From: Aspidiotus rigidus
Lineage: Eukaryota; Arthropoda; Insecta; Hemiptera; Diaspididae
DNA length: 64,000 bases
Reading direction: 5' to 3'
Assembly (NCBI GenBank): GCA_035079385.1
Contig: JAVHKY010000056.1
Coordinates: forward strand, 2,108,001-2,172,000
A model generated the notes under the pieces. That model did no database searches, had not been told where the DNA came from, and saw only the letters and a program-made list of their open reading frames with translations. Of the stretch, positions 55,366 to 64,000 are shown piece after piece (the first letter of the stretch is position 1; every line of letters begins with the position of its first letter). Made by a program: the position numbers and the translations under genes.

Positions 55366-56255
55366 ATTGAAAATAATTTTCATTTATTTGGCTATGTCAG
55401 AATATTTTAGATATAGATTCAAAGACACAGACACACAGTAACTCGTTCTCACGCAAATGCCACGCCGAGGGACATCAGTACGGATCAACATCTTACGCAA
55501 TCGAAGTATTGTACGTAAAACAAAGTCAGTGTCAATTCAGCAGAATAGCCCGACATGCAACTCGAAAATTATGCATAGACTGAGACACCAAGGTTAGCTC
55601 GTTGACCTTTTCTCCACGTCGTTATAAAGAATATGTATCTGCGCTGACCAAAAATAGACATCTCAGAGGTGCCTCATTGTTATAATGTGAAAAAAAAGTT
55701 CTTATGAGCCTTGTGTTGAATCGGGACATCCACGAACTAATCCCCTAACGAGCAAAACACGACTCCCATGTCCTCGCAACACATCGGGTATAGATAATCG
55801 AGCATTGCAAATTCATGCGTCATCATGTTTCCAGGTAGATCTTGAAACCGGCTGATATGTTATCATATTCAATTTCAGGAGACTAATCCTGGAATTAAGT
55901 GAATTTAAAACATGGAGGTTGTAAGCTTTCGAATGAATCTGAATATTTCGTGAGAATTGGATTCCACGCTAAATCTCCAAATTCCATATTTGATTGTACA
56001 AACCCATAGTTACGGGTTCGTGTTTTGTTTGTTACCCCTCAGAACACTCGCCAACGTTGTCGATGAAGTAGAAACTCTCTAGAACACCTCTAAATACTGC
56101 CGGTAAAATATAAAAATTGATATTTTTGATTACGTATAGTTGGGGTTAGTTTTACCGAAGTGCTAATCGTCCATTTACGTACTAATCAGAATCAATCGCC
56201 CAAATTCAGGATGAATATGAATTATATGAGGTATTTAGGGAGGGGAGGGGGTGTC
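55366..56255. other. No recognisable gene
   Basis: Nothing recognised. Confidence 0.35.
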
Positions 56256-56258
56256 GAC

Positions 56259-57010
56259 ATCCTCGATTATTTACATCGTCGATTATTTGACTTGCTTAGA
56301 GACTAAACCATTCCTTTTCTCGACCTCCTTTCCACTGAAATTATGTGGCTTTTGACACAAACAATTCCTAAGCAATTTATTATACCTATTCGACGCATTA
56401 GCGATTTACCAAACTCTTCAAATTTGCAAGTTCAAATCTACAGGTCTAAATGGAACCAGAAGAAATAGTTGTAAGCCTCGAAGAGGCAATCGCTTTAGTA
56501 AGTACTGAATTCTTGTTCTGATCTACCAACTCTGAAAGACTTCTACGAGCTCACTTGTCGTGTTAATCTAAGTTTACACCCTTCAAATACGACTCGAACA
56601 ACTTTCGTCTTCGTTGAAGATAGCTTTGGTCAAGTCGAAATTGAATCCACCTTTTCTTTGAAAGTAACCTCCATTAAGTTACCTCAGTAATTATCTTTGG
56701 ATTATGATATTGATCTTTTCTTGAATTAGTATTATACTCGACTAGACGTACACTGACGGACTTCCTTTGCTTTCTGTCCGTTAGGAACTTCCAGATAAAT
56801 CAAGATTTATCTTTATCCAAATTCAAAAAATTCATTCGTTGTACAGTAACAAAATTGTAATTAATATATATTCAAATTAAATTAATATTTTCGTAACCTA
56901 AACCGATTTTCTTTCTTAAATTTCTCAAAACTTGTAGTGATTTCCCTACTAGGTCAAATCTTCAAATCTCGTACGATCCACGGCAACTAACGAGATACAA
57001 ATCACAACAG
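56259..57010. repeat. Segmental duplication, copy 1
   Basis: Matches 62811-63825 over most of its length, from ATCCTCGATTATTTACATC to GAGATACAAATCACAAC, with substitutions and small indels. Both copies keep a candidate mini-exon ending at GTAAGTACTGA and a downstream acceptor TTTCTGTCCGTTAG|GAACTTC. In this copy the exon reads MEPEEIVVSLEEAIAL and, if spliced, continues ELPDKS. The target octamer ATTGAATC is present once here (56640-56647). Confidence 0.85.
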
Positions 57011-58100
57011 GGGTTCGGTCGAATCTCACCAAACCTCATGTGAGAAAAATCTCACGTAATTTTTTTTCATACAAGAATATAGTCTAAAACATTGCAAAAC
57101 TGAATTAAATTTCAAAATCATACGAAGTACGTTCCCCAACACAAATATGCATTTTGAAGAATCTTTCGTGAGATAACAAGCAAAATCTCGCGATATCTCA
57201 CCAAGGGGAGGGGGGGTGGGGGGTGTCTGAAAATCGCATAAATCGCCTCATGTAATTTATGGACATCCCGTTTCCTGAGGAGCTCATTATTCAACACCAA
57301 TTGAAAATGAGGGTGTAGTAGACGATTTTACAACGCTACTTTTATACCGGTTCAGGAAACACGACAGGGACTGCATTGAAGATTTAACACACCCCGCAGA
57401 GCTCTTCCCATACATTGTAAATAATTATGCTATTTATTGTATATCTATTACCATTCCAAAAGACCAAGTATGTACCATTACGATAAGAATCAGGCAGACA
57501 AGTATGCAATATGATGTACCACAATGACAAAATCTCATCTTTCTGCAGTTGTACCGAAAATTCATTTTTTCAGGAACTAGCTGTGACATACTCTATCAAC
57601 ACTCAACGTTTAAATGTCCTTAAAACATCGAATTTCTCTCAAAAAAAATAAAGCGGGTGCTAACACATTTCTTTCAGAGACACGTTTTATATGCTTGCTT
57701 GGTTTACAAAGAAATATAAGGTAAAGATATATCAATCTCTATTACATCGATATATTAGTCTCGATTATATCGATATATTGATCTTGATTATATGTGAGGC
57801 GGAATAAGGAAATAGGGTGAAGGACCAACAATTCATTTTTCCCTTAATGACGAATTCATATGCACAATTTCACGTTCTTTCCAAAATTGTACTGATTATA
57901 CGGCACGTAACAAACCCCCTTCAGAGTATAAACAAAAATGCTTGACGCGTCTGTATGTTGTGGAATGCCTGTCGCAATTTTCAATTCCCTGTTACGCAAT
58001 TTTTTATTTTGGTTTCTTGATTCCACCTCCATATCAAAATATTTATTCTATACTCGGCTTCGATAGTGAGTTTAGCCTTCATCGTAGGCCTAGCATACAC
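57011..58100. other. No recognisable gene
   Basis: AT-rich. A short tandem of TATATCGATATATT-type units lies at about 57735-57800 and a G-rich run at 57205-57222. Confidence 0.4.
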
Positions 58101-58104
58101 GTAT

Positions 58105-58330
58105 ATAAAACCTACTAGCTTTCGGGGGCTCTCTCGCTCGCACGTTCGCCCCCTTTCTTGGTCTAGTCAACTGTATATTAGGCCTATGTAATGAAAGCTA
58201 AACCTACTATATAGCAGCCTAGTTTAGGCTCAGTGTAATGGGAGGCCCTCATTAAACCAGTATATATTAGGCCTCTATAATGAACGCTCAACACTTGGGC
58301 TACTAGCTTTCGAGGGCTCTCTCGCTCCGT
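58105..58330. repeat. Direct repeat pair CTACTAGCTTTCG
   Basis: CTACTAGCTTTCG(G/A)GGGCTCTC followed by TCGCTC occurs at about 58109 and again at about 58299, 190 bp apart. TATATTAGGCCT motifs lie between them, related to those at 52.8 kb. Confidence 0.6.
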
Positions 58331-59580
58331 TAATTCTTCCCCATCGGTGTACTGGGCAATATTGTTGTATTCATCGTCTATTCTAAATATTATGGATATA
58401 TTTTCATTGTCAAGTTTTTGGTATTTATCAGGGACAAGGGACAAAGCTGACCTAAAATTTTGCATATTATATGCTCATATATTACAGTGATCCGGGCTTT
58501 GAGCTAGAACTAACAATTTTTACCACTCAGTCAATTAAACTTGAATACTATAATTAACCGTTTGCAACAACTCGAAGATAATACCTTCAATCTTCCTCTG
58601 CACCCTACAAACTAACTTCACTTAATATTAAGTAGCACTCGAATGTTGGTGTGTTGTAAATACTAATGTTCACTTTTCCTCTTACTCTTTCGTTTTGATT
58701 ACTGTCCATCTGCGACTATACCAACAACTAGAAAAAATTTCAAGACATCCGATTGATTACAAAGGGAGACATTTGCAAATTAAAGATTTGACTGCGCATA
58801 TTTTGTAGTATTGCTCGAATCCAGTAAGATATTGGTGTATTTTTCATGTATGAAAATCACGTTTTCCGTGTAATATACAGTATGTCTAAGCACGATACAA
58901 CAGTAGGCAGCAATGATGAAGTAAATTTTACTCAACAAAGGGCAAAAAAAAATTTCAAAAAATTACAAAAGCGCAGGAAAAATTTCCCGCATATATGAAG
59001 GGGAGAGCAATTCCACTACCAGTGATTGCAGGATTTCAACCAGAAGACGTGATTCCTCCAAATGAGACAGGTAGACAGAGACATGCTCGGGCTATAGAGA
59101 AGGATAATTGTCCCTATCTTGAAAGGTAGAAAAAGAGGAGTGTGAGTGAGTATGTAAGACTTGTCCCGACTTTCAATTACTATAGAGAAAGGTACCAGAA
59201 ATACTCTCGAATATCAGAGCTGAAAATACAGCTCTATTATCATAATGTTTACTTACAAATAAACTATGCATAGTGTGTGGTAAGAAGAACCGGCATACAT
59301 TGCGCACGACCATTGACGAGCACCACGCATAAAAACACTCGCAGATATAGGGTAAACTTGCACCAACACAATGTATTATGTACATATGCAGTATAATAAT
59401 GGATAACGCTGAAGAGAGAAAGACACAATCAGCAATTTAGGCTAGGTAGGTACACTTTATTTCGACAGAAATTGGGTAAAAGCACGCCGCCACTGAAGGG
59501 AAACCACATTCGATTCACATTGACCAAAAACTCAAGATGATACAAATTTGAAGATTGATGATGTCGATCATCACGCGCAT
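58331..59580. other. No confident gene
   Basis: The plus-strand stretch at about 58960-59128 (KFPAYMKGRAIPLPVIAGFQ) looks mildly coding but lacks splice context. The minus-strand frame 58184-58465 has no domain. Confidence 0.3.
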
Positions 59581-59585
59581 AATAT

Positions 59586-59837
59586 CTACATTCGAAATTG
59601 AATTTTACCACAACACGTCACAAAACAAGGGCGAACAGAACTCCGCTTCGTTCGATCGAATCGAAATGGTTCAAACGATGGTAGTAATACGGATACGGTG
59701 AGCTTTGAAAACAACGCGAATAACACCAGCAGCAGCATTCGCCATTCGATCGCTATTACCGAGATTTTCACATTTAAACAGACGGAATTGAGAAAAAGAA
59801 AGGAACGAAACACAAGAAGTACTCCTTCAGAATTCAA
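59586..59837 (-). CDS. Candidate first coding exon with signal peptide
   Basis: A minus-strand frame containing MLLLVLFALFSKLTVSVLLP, a good secretory signal, preceded by in-frame Met codons and followed by a possible GT donor at CACGTGTTGTG|GTAAAA. It is less AT-rich than its surroundings and next to a CpG-rich block at 60.0-60.33 kb. It could be the start of a gene whose other exons are unidentified, or part of a 5' UTR. No family is recognisable. Confidence 0.25.
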   Translation of the reverse strand: MNSEGVLLVFRSFLFLNSVCLNVKISVIAIEWRMLLLVLFALFSKLTVSVLLPSFEPFRFDRTKRSSVRPCFVTCCGKIQFRM

Positions 59838-60084
59838 CTTGTTTTAACTTTACAATTTTTTTTCCTCACTTTTAAAATGATATCAATACAAGAGTAGTCA
59901 TCGACGACGAAAACGCAACCACGGACAACAACGCCTTTACACGTACTTCCTAACACTAACACTAAGAGAGACGACTAGACAGTAGTATAGTCAGCAGACA
60001 CTACAACACGAATACCAAACCAACACAAACATTTCAAATATTATATTATACACACACACACATTCGATATACTGCAGCAGCTGT

Positions 60085-60330
60085 TCATTGCCGGGACCGA
60101 GAAAGGAACGACTAAACACCGAGCACAGAGCGCCGAGCACTGCTGAGCTGGCCGCTCGCAACGCGAAATTGCCGCCATTGTGTAAAAATGATTTTTCTAT
60201 TTTTTTTCCTCCTCACTCGTATCGAGGAATAATAATAAGAATGGGAGTCCGCGCGTTGGCGTTCGTCTTGCGTCTTGCGCTGCACGCCGAAGCATACCGC
60301 CGCTACCGAGAATATCGTGCAGAGTTAGTG
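60085..60330. promoter_or_regulatory. CpG-richer block, possible promoter
   Basis: CG-dense sequence (GCGCGTTGGCGTTCGTC, GCTGGCCGCTCGCAACGCG) in an AT-rich background, next to the minus-strand signal-peptide frame. A 95-codon plus-strand frame here has no domain. A short (CA)n lies at 60050-60062. Confidence 0.3.
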
Positions 60331-60399
60331 GAGCTCTTTCTTTCTTTCTGTGCACTACTACTAACAGTACACTAAACCCACCATATATTATTAGCGTAT

Positions 60400-61675
60400 T
60401 CACCTATAATCTACGCACTCAATTCTTGCACCATTATATCGAATAGAAAATAATTATTACGATTGAAAATGATAATTACTTGGAAAAAGAAAAGTTGCGA
60501 ACGTCTTTTCCTAAACTTGAGTGATTTCAAGCAATTTTTTACATTGCCTGGCGATTTGATTTGAAGTTCTTAGAACAATACTGAGCTGATTTTAATTCTT
60601 GCCTTTGCGAGTACCTTCGACGAGAATTGTGTAGAGAACAGCTCAATGAAAAGATGCAAGTCTTGTATTTTACGCCCCGGCCACTTTATCTTTACTTTGG
60701 CAGTTATCTGCATGCTAAACAATTTTATACATTGGTACCAAAGGGCAGGATTCACATAAGCTTGAACGCTTGTCCATCTCTCCTGAAATTATCACACTCC
60801 AATAAAAGCACCGCTCTCATTTGAGATACATTACAAACCTGAAAAAAAAAAAAAATCCACGTTTTCAAATACATTATTTCTGTAATACGTCAACAATAAT
60901 TGAAAGAAATTCACTCGGTGGAGATGCATCAACATTATTTTGGTTCATCTGTACAGATATCTATATAAAATATACTCGCCTGTCCGCCAACCATGTGTGG
61001 AATAGAAATGTGTTTTGTAGACATTCGAATTTTAAAGGTATTTCGTGTATCAAGGGGGTGCTTTGCTACCTTTCTACATTTTTCAAAAATTTAGTACTGC
61101 TGACAATACTTCGTATTTTTACCAGTAACATTCAGCTACGTTGAAGACGAAAGAAGTTGTGGATCTACACGCAACATAGATCATCAAGTTGCACTGAATA
61201 CCAATTCACATAAGAACTTACTTGACACGTAAAGACTGTATTGTAACGAAAAATATACCAATTTATCGACACTTTGCCAATCACAATGATTAAGGAAATG
61301 GATGAACAATAGGTAAAAAAACAGTCATACCACCTCTGGCCCTAACGCATCGCATCAGTTTGTGTGAACCATGAGACACAATCAGTTGTTTTCTGTAGGT
61401 ATGAGAAACCAATGTTCACATTTCTCTCTCAAACTTGATGGTACATCTCTTAGGTAGCTTCAAAATCTGATGATGATTTTCACCCGACGCATAGTTACTT
61501 CCTAAAAATCTGAAATCGGGCTCATGGAACAACTTGTACAATGAGAAGTAGTTTTACTACTAAGTGAATAAACATCGCTTTTTTTCCAATTTTTTCGCCC
61601 ACTACTCCACTCCGAGGGAGCCAGAACATCAAAATCTATTCAAAAACCTTATCCCAATAAAAATAAATTTAAAAA
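60400..61675. other. No recognisable gene
   Basis: AT-rich sequence; nothing recognised. Confidence 0.35.
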
Positions 61676-61688
61676 AAAACGAGGAACG

Positions 61689-62348
61689 CAGGGAACCTGT
61701 TTTATGAGTCATATGGGATTTGGTATTGAGAATTCAAGGAAGCCTAGACCTAGATAAACCTAATATAAAGAAGACATATAAGCCTAGTATAATATAGTTC
61801 GAGAGTCTAAATTTTTCTCGAATCTCAAGCTGTATAATTATGATAGGAGAGGGACTTGAAAACTATCACATATAGCTCGAGAGTAGAAATTTTTCCAAGT
61901 CCCCTCCTATCATATATAACTCAGTAGTTGAAATTTTAACAGGGAACCTGTTTTATGGAGGGCTTGTTGAGAAATTTGCCGTGCGCCGTCTAGCAAAAAC
62001 TTGGAAAATTTCTTCTCTCGAGCCATATATGATAGGAGAGGGACTTGGAAGGAATTTCGACTCCTGAGCTATATATGACAGGAGGGGACTTGGAAAACAT
62101 TTCGGCTATCAAGCCATATATGATAGGGACTTGGAAAAATTTCCACTCTCGAGCTATATATGATAGAAGGGGGACTTGGAAAAATTCCTATCATATAGCT
62201 CGAGATTCGAGAAAAATTTAGACTCTCAAATTAAATTATACTAGGCTTATAGTAGGTCTAGGTCTTCTTTATACTAGCTTTATCTAGGTCTAGGCTTTCT
62301 TGAATTCTTAATACCAAATCTCATATTACTCATAAAACAGGTTCCCTG
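61689..62348. mobile_element. CAGGGAACC-ended composite, copies in mirror image
   Basis: Both outer ends are the CGAGGAACG-CAGGGAACC end (61681 and, inverted, at 62358), and an internal CAGGGAACCTGTTTTATGG lies at 61940. At least two elements have therefore joined head to head or one has been inverted. Five or more 45-bp CTCGAGC.ATATATGATAGGAG units lie between. The whole can fold back on itself. Confidence 0.7.
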
Positions 62349-62387
62349 CGTTCCTCGTTTAACTTTGTTGAGGAAGCCGTCCTTTTT

Positions 62388-62704
62388 TAGCGGGGAACCC
62401 GCTATCTATTTTGTTAGGAGATTACATCCTCAGAAAACGTCCGCGTCCGCAGGTTAGGTTAGGTTACGGGACTTGGAAGAATTTCGAGTCTCGAGCTATA
62501 TATGATAGGAGGGGGACTTGGAAGAATTGTGACTTCCGAGCTATATATGATAGAAGGGGGACTTGGAAGAATTTCGTTTCTCGAGCTATATATGATAGGA
62601 GGGAATGTAGAATGATAATTTCGATTTTAATTATATGACAAGATTATCAACTCAGTTCCACACCACCTGAGAGGTCGAGTTAAGGAATTGCGGGTTCCCC
62701 GCTG
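62388..62704. mobile_element. Inverted AGCGGGGAACCCGC pair enclosing a 45-bp array
   Basis: AGCGGGGAACCCGCT at about 62389 and GCGGGTTCCCCGCT at about 62689 are inverted partners around 300 bp. This may be a small element or related to the adjacent composite. Confidence 0.45.
62468..62602. repeat. 45-bp minisatellite, three exact-period units
   Basis: Units start at 62468, 62513 and 62558 with GGGACTTGGAAGAATT and end GAGCTATATATGATAG. The period of exactly 45 bp makes a plus-strand frame encode a 15-residue repeat (GTWKNF..RAIYDRR). Related units occur in every CAGGGAACC element of the window. Confidence 0.88.
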
Positions 62705-62810
62705 CCATTGCAACGTCTGCAATGGCTTCTAATTTTTTCTAAGTATAGGCCTACCTCTCCTATCATGTATGGCTCGAGAGTGGAAATTTTTCCAAGTATC
62801 CTCTGTTGAA

Positions 62811-63825
62811 ATCCTCGATTATTTACATCATCGATTATTCGACTTAGCCTAAATAGGCTAAACCATTTCTCTTCTCGACCTCCTTTCCATTAAAAATAAA
62901 CGGCGTCTTATTACAATGATTACTAAGCAATTTATCAGCTATACGACACTCGTATCCTTCCGATATTTCGATTTATCGCAAACCGTAAGTCGTAAATTTC
63001 ACAAACTAGTAGATTTCCCAAATTTAAGAATAGAAGAAGAAATAATCGTGGTTGCAGTCGACCAAATGGTAAGTACTGATTTCTGATCCTTTTGTAAACG
63101 TACCGAATTCTTGTTCCGACCTACCAACTCTAAAAGACTTCTGCGCGATCATTGTCGTGTACCTCTAAATTTATATCCTTCAAATACGACTCGGACAACT
63201 TTCATCTTTGTTGAAGGTAGCTTTGGTCAAGTCGAGATTGAATCTTCGACCATATATTACATGGACATACCATAACGTGAAGCCAAACAAATCGATTTTG
63301 AGAAATGACGAAAAGCGACCCTTTTTTCTCAGCAAGAACATAGAAGAAATCAGCTGATTACGACGAAGTGCCACTTTTCGGTATTTCTCACTTTCAATTT
63401 CTTTTGTCTTCTTATCAGTATGGCATGTCCATATAATATATGGTCGAAGGATATTGAATCTACCTATTATTTGAAAGCAACCTCCACTAAGCACCTCTAA
63501 CTTTTCTTTAGTAACCATCTTTAGATTACATCAAGATCTTTCTGAATTAGTATTTACTCTACCAGACGTAGACTGACGGACTGCTTTTGTTTTCTGTCCG
63601 TTAGGAACTTCAAGATAAACTCAATCAGGAATCGACTATGTAATGTAACAAAATTAATTTCGTTGTACAGATTTATAATTAATTACGTAAATTAAATTAA
63701 TATTTGTTGACCTAAAACCGATTTTCTTTCTTCAACTCTCTCAAAACTTGTTGTGATTTCCGTACTAGGTCAAGTCTTCAAATCTCGTACGACCCACGGT
63801 ACACCGCGAGATACAAATCACAACA
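62811..63825. repeat. Segmental duplication, copy 2
   Basis: Paralogue of 56259-57010, enlarged by a 208-bp MITE at 63245-63452. It is bordered by fragments of CAGGGAACC elements on both sides. The mini-exon equivalent reads EEEIIVVAVDQM before GTAAGTACTGA, and the next acceptor gives ELQDKLNQ. Confidence 0.85.
63245..63452. mobile_element. MITE family D with 8-bp target site
   Basis: The inverted ends TTCGACCATATATTACATGG and its imperfect reverse complement (GTCCATATAATATATGGTCG) enclose 208 bp. ATTGAATC is duplicated at 63237-63244 and 63453-63460. The paralogous segment at 56640-56647 has one copy and no insertion. It is probably hAT-type by target length. Non-coding, though it contains a fortuitous 112-codon frame. 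Confidence 0.88.
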
Positions 63826-63984
63826 CCCTCCTACCATATATAGCTCAGGAGTCGAAATTCCTTTCAAGTCCCTCTCCTATCATATATGGCTCGAGAGTAG
63901 AAATTTTTCGAAGTTTTTTGCTGGACGGCGGACGGCGCACGGCAAATTCCTCAAAAAACCCCCCATAAAACAGGTTCCCTGTTA
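63826..63984. mobile_element. CAGGGAACC-ended element, partial copy
   Basis: Starts abruptly at the breakpoint of the segmental duplication with 45-bp-type units and runs through TTTTTTGCTGGACGGCG to the terminal CATAAAACAGGTTCCCTG (ends 63981) followed by TTAA. The other end is missing. Confidence 0.75.
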
Positions 63985-64000
63985 AAATATACTCGCACAT

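Noticed and set aside
62411..62638. 75-codon frame with GTWKNF repeats
   Set aside because: Translation of the 45-bp minisatellite; a multiple-of-three period keeps the frame open.
63180..63518. 112-codon minus-strand frame
   Set aside because: Spans a foldback MITE and its insertion junctions, so it cannot be an ancestral gene.
1..64000. CRISPR arrays, operons, prophage or bacterial transfer
   Set aside because: No regularly spaced identical repeats with unique spacers, no bacterial gene organisation; the repeats are eukaryotic transposons and satellites.

Overview
This is eukaryotic nuclear DNA, almost certainly from an insect or a close arthropod. It is AT-rich and gene-poor, has short GT-AG introns, and carries one clear animal mitochondrial gene (Fis1) and one arthropod-style leucine-rich-repeat (LRR) membrane protein gene. 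The many small inverted-repeat elements and two Penelope-like retroelement families would suit a hemipteran, but that is only an inference. There are no operons, ribosome-binding sites or CRISPR arrays.

From 1 to 13.3 kb the window is almost entirely transposon debris. It contains an 8-bp-target-site MITE present twice, a 1.5-kb inverted-repeat element, two Helitron 3' ends, several TA-flanked MITEs (some inside one another), a perfect 393-bp tandem duplication, a hAT-type element filled with a 42-bp minisatellite, and a TTAA-flanked foldback. From 13.7 to 18.2 kb lies the gene island: the complete four-exon Fis1 gene (+), an unrecognised spliced gene (-), a broken hAT transposase (+) and an orphan exon-like ORF (+). 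A short hydrophobic exon-like sequence occurs three times around this island (15.0, 18.8 and 19.1 kb).

From 23 to 29.5 kb lies the LRR receptor gene on the minus strand, probably with a long 3' UTR. Its TAG stop is followed directly by CTAG and then by 154 more in-frame codons that look like a real cytoplasmic tail. This makes it a strong candidate for programmed stop-codon readthrough, and readthrough would bury a C-terminal PDZ-binding motif.

From 31 to 64 kb transposons dominate again. A decayed Penelope-like element (31.2-33.3 kb) has a hammerhead-ribozyme-like core near its 3' end. A second Penelope-like family occurs at 41.3-43.9 and 50.0-51.4 kb. A 2.65-kb foldback (47.25-49.9 kb) encloses a spliced Cys-rich exon pair. 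A Helitron Rep/helicase N-terminal relic lies at 53.4-54.0 kb, a segmental duplication at 56.3-57.0 and 62.8-63.8 kb, and several copies of a CAGGGAACC-ended element carry 45-bp repeats. Two CpG-richer blocks (45.2-45.6 and 59.6-60.3 kb) could be promoters or first exons.

Three transposon insertions can be checked inside the window itself, because a paralogous copy of the target without the insertion is also present. All calls come from reading the sequence by eye; no database search was possible.
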